This document shows positions 1-5,852 of a DNA stretch of 10,171 nt, piece by piece. The translations under genes and the position numbers were made by a program. The notes below the pieces were generated by a model, which saw nothing but the letters and a program-made list of their open reading frames with translations, was not told the origin of the DNA and did no database searches. The DNA lies in assembly GCA_031258915.1 (NCBI GenBank), contig JAIRMD010000077.1, positions 1 through 10,171 of the forward strand, given 5' to 3'. The stretch is from Prevotellaceae bacterium (lineage in GTDB: Bacteria; Bacteroidota; Bacteroidia; Bacteroidales; UBA932). The first letter of the stretch is position 1. Every line of letters begins with the position of its first letter.

Positions 1-432
1 GGGGTATCGGATGAGCTGCTGGAGGATAAGGAGATAAAGCAGGCCCTCTCCATCTGCGAGGTAGGCGCCTACACGCGGGAGGAGCTGGCGTACTACGATA
101 AGTATTTGGATGCAGCGATGTGGGAGGCCTCCCGCGGCACGCTGGAGTGCAACCTCGCCGCAGCTCGTGAAGCCCTTGCCGAAAAAGAAGGCGTGATTGC
201 CGAGCAAAACAGCGCCCTTGCCGAAAAAGAAAACGCCCTTGCCGAACAAGAAGGCGTGATTGCCGAAAAAGAAAGCGTGATTGCCGAAAAAGACAGCGGG
301 ATTGCCGAAAAAGAAAGCGCCCTTGCCGAAAAAGAAAGCGTGATTGCCGAGCAAGGCAGCATTATTGCCGAGCAAAGCGCCGAAATGAAGAATCTGCTTG
401 AGCGCATTGCTCAGCTGGAGCGGAAGCCATAG
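1..432 (+). CDS. C-terminal part of an Rpn/PD-(D/E)XK nuclease family (putative transposase-type) protein with a heptad-repeat tail
   Basis: Frame 1 is open from the first base to the TAG at 430-432, so the gene begins outside the window. The visible start of the protein, around 'ICEVGAYTREELAYYDKYL' (about residues 19-37 of the fragment), resembles the segment that ends the core of Bacteroidota Rpn-family proteins, where a 'FT.EEL..Y..' helix is typical. The catalytic PD-(D/E)XK core would lie upstream and cannot be seen. From residue 58 the protein is ten near-identical heptads of the type A-L/I-A-E-K-E-S, then a short less regular tail ending LERIAQLERKP. This is a strong coiled-coil prediction with small and aliphatic residues at the a/d positions. 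Members of this family often end in low-complexity charged repeats. Known Rpn proteins are DNA endonucleases that promote RecA-independent recombination. Assignment here rests on a short conserved stretch, so the family call is moderate; the reading frame itself is secure. Confidence 0.6.
   Translation, partial: GVSDELLEDKEIKQALSICEVGAYTREELAYYDKYLDAAMWEASRGTLECNLAAAREALAEKEGVIAEQNSALAEKENALAEQEGVIAEKESVIAEKDSGIAEKESALAEKESVIAEQGSIIAEQSAEMKNLLERIAQLERKP
172..381 (+). repeat. Ten tandem 21-bp units encoding coiled-coil heptads
   Basis: Ten consecutive 21-bp units lie in frame within the Rpn-like gene. Each encodes one heptad: ALAEKEG, VIAEQNS, ALAEKEN, ALAEQEG, VIAEKES, VIAEKDS, GIAEKES, ALAEKES, VIAEQGS, IIAEQSA. 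The DNA core of a unit is close to 'attgccgaaaaagaaagc'. Units differ by a few bases that mostly swap V/A, I/L, K/Q and the last residue. Two types (ALAE and VIAE) are interspersed, as expected from unequal exchange or slippage. Loss or gain of a unit would keep the reading frame and the heptad register. Confidence 0.92.
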
Positions 433-454
433 CTGCGGGGGCTGGGACGCAGCC

Positions 455-472
455 AGCGTTTAGCGCTTTTTT
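455..472 (+). terminator. Possible weak terminator after the Rpn-like gene
   Basis: A short hairpin (AGCG at 455-458 with CGCT at 464-467) is followed by a run of T to 472. It sits 23 bp after the stop codon. Just upstream, GGCTG/CAGCC could form a second small stem. The stem is only four base pairs, so this is a weak candidate. Confidence 0.3.
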
Positions 473-479
473 GCTGATG

Positions 480-547
480 GGGTGCATTTCAAATCGTCGC
501 CCAAGTATCCCGTAAAGATTGCTTGGGCGACGATTTGAAATGCACCC
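480..547. repeat. Perfect 26-bp inverted repeat with a 16-nt loop
   Basis: The arm at 480-505 (begins GGGTGCATTTC, ends CGCCCAAG) is the exact reverse complement of the arm at 522-547. The spacer at 506-521 is 16 nt. A perfect stem this long is far more than chance would give, and is longer than a usual terminator stem. No T-tract follows directly on either side. It lies in the gap between the Rpn-like gene and the promoter of the next operon. It could act as a terminator or RNA-stabilising hairpin, or be a small REP/MITE-type mobile repeat. No obvious target-site duplication flanks it. Confidence 0.9.
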
Positions 548-586
548 AGTGGCGCAAACATCTTTTTCAGATTTAAAACTTTTTTT

Positions 587-594
587 TACCTTTG
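587..594 (+). promoter_or_regulatory. Bacteroidota -7 element (TAnnTTTG) for the downstream three-gene operon
   Basis: TACCTTTG matches the Bacteroidota -7 consensus TAnnTTTG. It is identical to the element in front of the tRNA-Gly at 3735-3742. A clear TTG-type -33 element at the usual spacing is not obvious; T-rich DNA at 562-567 may serve. Transcription would start near 597-600, giving a leader of about 70 nt before the ATG at 672. Confidence 0.5.
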
Positions 595-647
595 CACTTT
601 GTTGCTCAATGCTACTAAAGTTTTGGGCAAAAGCTGAAGCCGGATTT

Positions 648-668
648 TGAAACCTGAAACTTGAAATC
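648..668. repeat. Three tandem heptamers of the TGAAATC type directly before a start codon
   Basis: TGAAACC (648-654), TGAAACT (655-661) and TGAAATC (662-668) lie head to tail, ending 3 bp before the ATG at 672. The same heptamer, four units long, occurs at 5825-5852. Runs of this kind occur between genes in Bacteroidota and, read on the other strand, give peptides such as KFQIS. Confidence 0.6.
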
Positions 669-671
669 TAC

Positions 672-911
672 ATGGAGAAGCCATCGTTTCGCTTGATTTG
701 GGGGGCGTTCATGTCGCTTGCCTACGTAGGAATTGCCTACTTGGTGCTGTTTACGCCGATGCTCATTCGCTACAATGAGTACAACGATAAGGGAAGCGAC
801 CAAAACCTGCTGATACGTATCATATTTGGGGTAATCATGCTGGCATACGGCATTGCGCGCGGCTACAGAACGTACAAGTCGGCGGCAGGCAGCATAAATT
901 TGAAAGGATGA
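672..911 (+). CDS. Small two-helix inner-membrane protein, conserved-type hypothetical
   Basis: The 79-residue protein has two hydrophobic stretches, about residues 8-32 and 46-62, separated by a charged polar loop (RYNEYNDKGSDQN). The second helix ends in the motif YGIARGYR (59-66) and a basic tail, which suggests the C-terminus lies in the cytoplasm. Small proteins of this build, with a 'LIWGAFM..AY.G.AY' first helix, occur in Bacteroidota; I know no function for them. The ATG at 672 is the first in frame, and a TAnnTTTG promoter element lies 78 bp upstream. Its stop overlaps the start of the PstS-like gene by 4 bp (ATGA), which points to translational coupling and a shared role near that lipoprotein. 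It has no catalytic motif. The gene is probably real, given the clean membrane topology and the coupling. Confidence 0.75.
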   Translation: MEKPSFRLIWGAFMSLAYVGIAYLVLFTPMLIRYNEYNDKGSDQNLLIRIIFGVIMLAYGIARGYRTYKSAAGSINLKG

Positions 912-1852
912 TGAGTAAGGTAGCAATTTTGATGTGCATTTGCATGATTTTTTCCGGCTGCCACCGGAAAAAAATCACGCGGACAGACACGCCCACAAGC
1001 GGCGTTGCCACGCTGGTGAGCGACGACTGCTACGCCAACATTACGCAGGAGGAGATAGACGTTTTTGAGGCGCTCAACCAAAAAGCATTTTTGCTGCCCA
1101 TCTACACCAGCGAAAAGGAAGCGGTAGCGCTGCTGCTGCAGGACAGCGTGAGGTTTGCCATCCTTGCCAGAGATCTGACGGAGGCGGAGAAGCAGGGCAT
1201 TACCGCCCGCAACCGGCAGCTGGCGCCGCGCTCGCAGAGGATAGCGGTTGACGGCATAGCGCTTATTGTCCACAAAAGCAACACAGATTCGCTCATCAGC
1301 ATCGAAACGCTGCGGCAGGTGATGGCAGGCCAGGTAACCTCGTGGAGGCAGCTCAACCCTGCGTCGAAGCTGGGCGATATAGTTGTGGTGTTCGACAATC
1401 CGAACTCCAGCACGGTGGGCTTCATACGGGATTCGGTGTGCCGCGGGCTGCTGGCCACCGAGCGGCTGCACGCGCAGAAAAACAACCAAGCCGTGCTGGA
1501 CTACGTGATCCAAACCCCCAACGCGCTTGGCATCATTGGCGTCAACTGGATTAGCAATCCGCACGATACGACCCAGCTGAGCTTCAACAGCAAAATACGG
1601 GTCATGGCGGTTAGCCGTGCGCACCCTGCCACGTACGGCAGCAGCTACAAGCCCTACCCTGCGCACCTCTACCTGCGCAGCTACCCGCTCACGCGCGATG
1701 TGTACGTAGCGCTTACCGATTTAAGGGGGACGCTGCTGTCGGGGTTTACCCATTTTGTGGCAAGCGACAGGGGGCAGCGCATTGTTCTGAAATCGGGCTT
1801 GGTGCCGGCTACCAAGCCGATACGGACGGTGCAGATAAAGGAAAAATTTTAG
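908..1852 (+). CDS. PstS-like periplasmic substrate-binding lipoprotein
   Basis: The 314-residue product starts with a lipoprotein signal peptide: basic MMSK, a hydrophobic core, then the lipobox FSGC with the lipidated cysteine at residue 18. The mature part has the two-lobed fold of phosphate-type (PstS, PBP-like) binding proteins. It contains 'ILARDLTEAEKQ' (about 85-96), the hinge-like 'VDGIALIVHKSNTD' (about 114-127), 'LRQVMAGQVTSWRQL' (about 138-152), the ligand-loop type sequence NPNSSTVGFIRDS (about 164-176) and 'NALGIIGVNWI' (about 205-215). The SST at 167-169 corresponds to the anion-binding S-G-T loop of PstS. No pstC, pstA or pstB lies beside it. In Bacteroidota such orphan PstS-like lipoproteins may work with TonB systems instead of an ABC transporter, though that is inference here. 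The ATG at 911 is an equally good start. It is followed by the TPR gene after 57 bp. Confidence 0.85.
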   Translation: MMSKVAILMCICMIFSGCHRKKITRTDTPTSGVATLVSDDCYANITQEEIDVFEALNQKAFLLPIYTSEKEAVALLLQDSVRFAILARDLTEAEKQGITARNRQLAPRSQRIAVDGIALIVHKSNTDSLISIETLRQVMAGQVTSWRQLNPASKLGDIVVVFDNPNSSTVGFIRDSVCRGLLATERLHAQKNNQAVLDYVIQTPNALGIIGVNWISNPHDTTQLSFNSKIRVMAVSRAHPATYGSSYKPYPAHLYLRSYPLTRDVYVALTDLRGTLLSGFTHFVASDRGQRIVLKSGLVPATKPIRTVQIKEKF

Positions 1853-1909
1853 CTCTTAACGTAATAAATAATTAACCCGAACCTTTACAACATTAAAAAT
1901 TTAAACAAA

Positions 1910-3586
1910 ATGAAAAAGCATTGTATCAGCTATTGCCTCAGCATGTTACTTGGCACGGCAGCGTTTGCCCAAAACTTTGGTGTAGATTACTTCCTCACCG
2001 AACAATTTGACAAAGCAAAAGAAATTTTTTTAAGCAAGCTGGATGAAAATCCTGCGGAATCGAGCTACTACCTTGGCGAAATTGCCTACTCGACGGGCGA
2101 CACCGCGCAGGCGCGAGCCTACTACGAAAGAGGCTTGGCTGCCAACCCGGAGTACCCGTTCAACAAAATTGGGCTGGCAAAATTTTTGCTGAACGCCGAC
2201 CAAAAAGCAGGTGCCAAAGCGCTGACGGATATTGCAAAGGAGAAAGCCAACAAAAAAAATGTTGAGGTTTTGGTAGCCATTGCCAAAGTTTACTATAGCG
2301 CAGGCTTGACTGCCTTGTACGAAAAAGCGCTTGGCGTCGCAGAAAAAGCGAGCAAAAGCTCGCCGCTGGTGCCCATGCTGCGCGGCGATGTGCTGAAAGA
2401 TAAGGAAGACTTGGGCGGCGCCGCCGGAGAATACGAGCAGGCAATAAACCTCAACGACAGCTACCTGGTGCCCTACATCAAGGCAGCGCAAATCTACGCC
2501 GACATCAACCCCAGCTTTGCCATAGAAAAGCTGACCACTGTGATGGAAATAGATTCTACCTATCCGCTGACGGACAGGTATCTGGCAAGAGCTTTCTATA
2601 ACGTAGGCCACTACGCCCGCGCCATCGCCATCCACGAAAAATCGTTCAACATCAACGTGAGCAGCGTTGGCGAGCTGACCGATTACGCCGCCGCGCTCTT
2701 CTTCTCCCAGCGCTACGACGAGGCGGCTGCGCTCATCGACAAGGGGCTGCAGAAGGATTCGCGCAGCTTTGTTTTGAACAGGTTGAGAATGTACAGCGCG
2801 CTCGAAACGCAGGACTACGCCAGCGGCCTGACCATAGCAGAACAATTCTTTGCGCTGCCTCTGGAAAACAACAAGTACATCCCCCGCGATTTTACCACGT
2901 ACGGGGATATTCTCAGCTTCAACAAGGCGCTTGATAGGGCGCTGGAGCAGTACGCCAAGGGCATTGAAGCCTCTTCGGAGAAGCTGGAGCTGTACAAAAA
3001 AATCGGCGAGCAGCTCAGCAAAGCAGGGTATCCGGGCAACGGCGCCGAGTACTACAACCTGTACATTGAGGCTATGGATGGCGAGGCCGACACCAAGGAC
3101 TACTACACCATGGGGACGTACCTGTACAAGGCTGCCACCGCCATTGTGCGCGACACCACCGTGGATTCGCTCTACGCAGCTGGTAAAATGAACGAATACC
3201 TGATAAAAGCCGATACGACTTTTGGCATTATCACGGAGCGCATGCCCGACAATACGCTGGGCTTTCTTTACAGGGCGAGGGTCAACGCTTCGCTGGATCC
3301 CGAAACCACCAAAGGCTTAGCCAAGCCACACTACGAGGCGCTGCTCGCGCTTATCCTTGAGAAGGAAGAGCCTGAGAAAATCTACCGCAGGGAGCTGCTG
3401 GAGATTTACCAGTACCTGAGCTACTACTACTACCTCCTGTTTGACACCAACGGTAAAGACGAGGACAAGGCGCAGGTCATTGCGTACAGCAATAAAATAT
3501 TGGAAATCAATCCAAATAACGCAATTGCAAAGCAGCTTATAGAGGCTCTTACGGCAACGACCGACGAAGGGAAGAAGAAAAAGTAA
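1910..3586 (+). CDS. Periplasmic tetratricopeptide-repeat (TPR) protein
   Basis: The 558-residue protein has a Sec signal peptide, probably cut after AFAQ at residue 21; it has no lipobox cysteine. The rest is alpha-helical TPR or TPR-like repeats. The clearest lie around residues 44-78 (YYLGEIAYSTGD..QARAYYERGLAANPEYP), 152-185 (GDVLKDKEDLGGAAGEYEQAINL), 218-252, 253-285 (ALFFSQRYDEAAALIDKGL) and 322-358 (YGDILSFNKALDRALEQYAKGI). A last repeat near 505-545 ends in YSNKILEINPNNAIAKQLIEAL, and the C-terminus is KKKK. TPR arrays bind other proteins, so an adaptor role in the periplasm for the linked PstS-like lipoprotein is plausible but not shown. The start ATG at 1910 follows an A/T-rich leader, as is usual in Bacteroidota. 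The 57-bp gap upstream has no clear terminator, so it probably shares the operon promoter at 587. Confidence 0.88.
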   Translation: MKKHCISYCLSMLLGTAAFAQNFGVDYFLTEQFDKAKEIFLSKLDENPAESSYYLGEIAYSTGDTAQARAYYERGLAANPEYPFNKIGLAKFLLNADQKAGAKALTDIAKEKANKKNVEVLVAIAKVYYSAGLTALYEKALGVAEKASKSSPLVPMLRGDVLKDKEDLGGAAGEYEQAINLNDSYLVPYIKAAQIYADINPSFAIEKLTTVMEIDSTYPLTDRYLARAFYNVGHYARAIAIHEKSFNINVSSVGELTDYAAALFFSQRYDEAAALIDKGLQKDSRSFVLNRLRMYSALETQDYASGLTIAEQFFALPLENNKYIPRDFTTYGDILSFNKALDRALEQYAKGIEASSEKLELYKKIGEQLSKAGYPGNGAEYYNLYIEAMDGEADTKDYYTMGTYLYKAATAIVRDTTVDSLYAAGKMNEYLIKADTTFGIITERMPDNTLGFLYRARVNASLDPETTKGLAKPHYEALLALILEKEEPEKIYRRELLEIYQYLSYYYYLLFDTNGKDEDKAQVIAYSNKILEINPNNAIAKQLIEALTATTDEGKKKK

Positions 3587-3593
3587 TTTAACT

Positions 3594-3619
3594 GCCTGCA
3601 ATTCAGCATAATTGTAGGT
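3594..3619 (+). terminator. Imperfect hairpin after the TPR gene
   Basis: GCCTGCAATT (3594-3603) can pair with AATTGTAGGT (3610-3619), including two G-U pairs, over a 6-nt loop. It lies 7 bp after the stop codon, followed by an A/T-rich stretch without a strong T-run. It is a weak terminator or mRNA 3'-end candidate. Confidence 0.3.
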
Positions 3620-3666
3620 TGGTAAAAATTATTAACTTTCTATAGATATTTTACACCGCGCTAATT

Positions 3667-3699
3667 ATCACGTCATTGTACGTGATTGCTCTTATTTTT
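3667..3699 (+). terminator. Hairpin plus T-rich tail, likely terminator of the left operon
   Basis: ATCACGT (3667-3673) is the exact complement of ACGTGAT (3680-3686), with a 6-nt loop. A T-rich tail (CTTATTTTT) follows. It stands between the TPR gene and the tRNA promoter, where a terminator is expected. Confidence 0.45.
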
Positions 3700-3712
3700 A
3701 CAAAAAAGGGAT

Positions 3713-3742
3713 TTTGTGGGGGACAAAAAATTCCTACCTTTG
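3713..3742 (+). promoter_or_regulatory. Bacteroidota promoter for tRNA-Gly
   Basis: A TTTG at 3713-3716 (-33 type) and TACCTTTG at 3735-3742 (-7 type, consensus TAnnTTTG) are separated by 18 bp, which fits the Bacteroidota primary sigma factor. Transcription would start about 17-20 nt before the mature tRNA. Confidence 0.7.
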
Positions 3743-3763
3743 TATCCCGTTTTTGTAAAACAT

Positions 3764-3836
3764 GCGGAAATAGCTCAGTTGGTAGAGCACAACCTTGCCA
3801 AGGTTGGGGTCGCGAGTTCGAGTCTCGTTTTCCGCT
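3764..3836 (+). tRNA. tRNA-Gly, anticodon GCC
   Basis: The full cloverleaf can be drawn. The acceptor stem is GCGGAAA/TTTCCGC (3764-3770 with 3829-3835), the D stem GCTC/GAGC with loop AGTTGGTA, and the anticodon stem CAACC/GGTTG around loop TTGCCAA. The anticodon GCC is at 3797-3799. The T stem is GCGAG/CTCGT (one G-U pair) with loop TTCGAGT. The discriminator is T3836. CCA is not encoded and must be added after transcription. It is 73 nt long and decodes GGC and GGU glycine codons. Confidence 0.97.
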
Positions 3837-3847
3837 CTTACATGCAA

Positions 3848-3890
3848 GTAGCAAGCCGGCTGTTCAGATGTTGAGCAGCCGGCTTGCTGC
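3848..3890 (+). terminator. Strong 19-bp hairpin behind tRNA-Gly
   Basis: The arm at 3848-3866 (core AGCAAGCCGGCTG) pairs with 3872-3890 (core CAGCCGGCTTGCT) along 19 bp with two G-U pairs and a 5-nt loop. It begins 11 nt after the tRNA 3' end. There is no T-run after it (TATATAGCG), so it may be a processing or stability hairpin as well as a terminator. Confidence 0.6.
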
Positions 3891-3930
3891 TATATAGCGT
3901 TAGCGGTAGGCTTAACGTACAAGTGCGCTG

Positions 3931-3938
3931 TATTTTTG
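3931..3938 (+). promoter_or_regulatory. TAnnTTTG element almost touching the next start codon
   Basis: TATTTTTG matches the -7 consensus and ends 7 bp before the ATG at 3946. If used, the transcript would begin only about 3-5 nt before the start codon. No good -33 TTTG lies at the usual distance upstream, so this is a modest candidate. Confidence 0.35.
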
Positions 3939-3945
3939 TTTCCGT

Positions 3946-5841
3946 ATGCTAAAAAATAAATATTTGTCGGTTTTTCTGTGGCTGCTTGGAGCTGCGGTAG
4001 CAGCGTGGCTGTTCCTCGCCGCGCCCACAGGCTGCGCGCGTATAGCCCACCCCGGCGGAGGGGCAAAGGATTCGCTCCCGCCCATCCTGCTAAAAACGCA
4101 GCCGGAGCAGGGGGCGCTAAACTTTAAGGGGAAGCGCGTATCCGTTCACTTCAACGAGTACGTGCAGCTCAAAGAAACCGACAAGCACTTCCTCATGTCG
4201 CCTCCCCCCGAAAAGCGCCCCTCGCTCAACATCCGCGGCAAGCGCGTGCAGGTTGACTTCAACAGCCCGCTGCGCGACAGCACCACCTACCTGCTCGACT
4301 TTGGCACCGCCATCGTAGATAACAACGAGGGAAACCCCTACAAGCCCTACCGCTTTTCGTTCTCCACCGGCGCATGGCTCGACACGCTAAGCGTCGAAGG
4401 GCTGGCGCTCGACGCCTACACCGACCAGCCCGTGAGCAACGTGCTGGTGTACCTCTACGAAAACATAGAGGACAGCGTGGTGCTGAAGCAGCGCCCCGAC
4501 AACGTTACGCGCCCCAGCGACACGGGCGTGTTCGTGGCGAATGCCTTGAAGGCAAAGCCCTACAAAGTGCTGGCAATGGCCGACGGCAACAAAAACTACC
4601 GCTACGACATAGGGCAGGAGGCCATAGGCTTTCTCGACGTTGCGGTGGAGCCTGTGCCGATGCTGCAATGGCACGACGACGATGGCGATTCCTCGCGCCA
4701 CCGCCACGAGGAGCGCGACCTGAAGCTGGTGCTGCGCATGTTCACCGAAGATTTTGCAACGCAGTACCTCACCTCGTGCGAGCGCACCCAGCAGCGGGCG
4801 CTGAGGTTTACGTTCAACGCGCCTTTTCCTGCCATCGACAGCCTCGCCATCGACAGCGTGGACGTATTGACGCTGGTGCCGGAGTACAGCGCAAAGCGCG
4901 ATACCATCACCTACTGGCTTGCCGACACAGCGGTGCGCGCGCCCGACACCATGCGGCTGCGCTTTACCTACCTCAAAACAGATACGCTCGGCCAGCTAAG
5001 CCCGTTTACCGAAAAGCGAAGGCTGATTTTCGCTGACAAAAAAAAGCAGGATGCCCCCGATAAGGATAAAAAAGAAAAGTCGTCGGGCATTGGCGGGCTG
5101 TTCAGCCGCCTTATAGGTAGCGAAGAGGAGGTTGATACCACCCCCCAAAAGCCTGCCCACTGGACGCTAAAGCCGCGCTTCGCCACCGCTGCCGCCAGTC
5201 CGATAGGGCACGCCTCGCTCAGCTTCGACGCGCTGCCGGTGGGGATAAACTCCAGCCTGATAAAATTTGAGGAGCTGCAAATAAATCCGCGCACAAAAGA
5301 TTCGACGTTCGCCGACGTGAGCTTCTCGCTGGTGCGCGATTCGGCCAACCTGCGCAGCTACAGCGTTGTCGCCGGATGGAAGGAGCTGACAACCTACCGC
5401 TACGTGATGCTGCCCACCGCCTTTTGGGATGTTTACGCGCAAACCAACGACACGATGCGGGGCTTCTTCACAACGGTAAACCCCGACCAAACCTCGAAGC
5501 TGACGCTCAACGTTACCCAAACCGGAGGCCGCGCCTACGTGGTGCAGCTCACCGACGCAAAAGGTCAGACGGTAATTCGCCAGCAGCTGCTGAGCGAAGA
5601 CAAACAGATGAGCTTTCTCTACGTTACTCCGGGCACCTACGGCATTCGCATAATCAAGGATGATAACGCTAACGGCAAGTGGGATACGGGGAGCTACTTT
5701 GGCCACCTCCAGCCGGAGTACGCCACCTTCCTGAAGGAAAACCCAAAAAAAATGACCTTTGAGCTGAAGCAGGGCTGGGACGTGGAGCTGGACGTAAACC
5801 TGAAAAATCTGTTCCCTGATAATCTGAAATCTGAAATTTGA
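3946..5841 (+). CDS. Large lipoprotein with N-terminal Big_5/SbsA-type Ig-like domain
   Basis: The 631-residue product has an N-terminal hydrophobic segment (about 7-26) and the cysteine of APTGC at residue 30, followed by ARIAHPGGGAKDSLPP. This matches the 'C..IGSP.GGPKD..PP' start of a Bacteroidota family of Ig-like (Big_5) lipoproteins. Residues about 44-125 form the Ig-like domain (PEQGALNFKGKRVSVHFNEYV). A carboxypeptidase-regulatory-like beta domain follows (about 148-210, from SVEGLALDAYTDQPVSNVLVYLY). Two acidic DxNxN loops, DGNKNYRYD near 213 and DNANGKWD near 573, may bind calcium. A lysine-rich insert near 365-395 separates the middle from the C-terminal half. It is probably anchored in the outer membrane; its function is unknown. 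It is the first gene of a run with the beta-barrel gene and ispG. Its last codons (NLKSEI) come from a heptamer repeat and may not belong to the ancestral protein. Confidence 0.82.
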   Translation: MLKNKYLSVFLWLLGAAVAAWLFLAAPTGCARIAHPGGGAKDSLPPILLKTQPEQGALNFKGKRVSVHFNEYVQLKETDKHFLMSPPPEKRPSLNIRGKRVQVDFNSPLRDSTTYLLDFGTAIVDNNEGNPYKPYRFSFSTGAWLDTLSVEGLALDAYTDQPVSNVLVYLYENIEDSVVLKQRPDNVTRPSDTGVFVANALKAKPYKVLAMADGNKNYRYDIGQEAIGFLDVAVEPVPMLQWHDDDGDSSRHRHEERDLKLVLRMFTEDFATQYLTSCERTQQRALRFTFNAPFPAIDSLAIDSVDVLTLVPEYSAKRDTITYWLADTAVRAPDTMRLRFTYLKTDTLGQLSPFTEKRRLIFADKKKQDAPDKDKKEKSSGIGGLFSRLIGSEEEVDTTPQKPAHWTLKPRFATAAASPIGHASLSFDALPVGINSSLIKFEELQINPRTKDSTFADVSFSLVRDSANLRSYSVVAGWKELTTYRYVMLPTAFWDVYAQTNDTMRGFFTTVNPDQTSKLTLNVTQTGGRAYVVQLTDAKGQTVIRQQLLSEDKQMSFLYVTPGTYGIRIIKDDNANGKWDTGSYFGHLQPEYATFLKENPKKMTFELKQGWDVELDVNLKNLFPDNLKSEI

Positions 5842-5852
5842 AATCTAAATTT
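5825..5852. repeat. Four tandem heptamers of the TGAAATC type across a gene junction
   Basis: TGAAATC (5825-5831), TGAAATT (5832-5838), TGAAATC (5839-5845) and TAAATTT (5846-5852) run head to tail. They supply the final codons and stop of the Ig-like lipoprotein gene and the TTG start plus first codons of the beta-barrel gene. The same heptamer lies at 648-668. Confidence 0.65.

Noticed and set aside
172..381. CRISPR-like array
   Set aside because: The units are directly adjacent 21-bp repeats without unique spacers and encode heptads in a single open frame.
93..407. Minus-strand ORF with a SFSA-rich repetitive protein
   Set aside because: It is the antisense shadow of the heptad repeat array; the plus-strand coiled coil explains the sequence.
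106..432. Separate 108-aa gene starting at TTG 106
   Set aside because: The frame is open to the first base of the window and the upstream codons give a family-like sequence, so this is the end of a longer gene.
863..1666. 267-aa minus-strand ORF opposite the PstS-like gene
   Set aside because: It has no recognisable domain and is rich in R, H and V as expected of an antisense shadow; the plus strand carries a lipobox and a clear family pattern.
2030..2845. 271-aa minus-strand ORF opposite the TPR gene
   Set aside because: It has no coherent domain; it is a shadow of the TPR coding sequence.
3764..3890. tRNA-Gly as the attachment site of an integrated element
   Set aside because: No integrase gene and no repeated copy of the tRNA 3' end are visible in the window.
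3676..3897. Small plus-strand ORFs (73 and 62 aa) across 3676-3897
   Set aside because: They are translations of the tRNA-Gly gene and its flanks; peptides such as SSVGRAQPCQG and AQLVEH are a well-known artefact of reading through tRNA genes.
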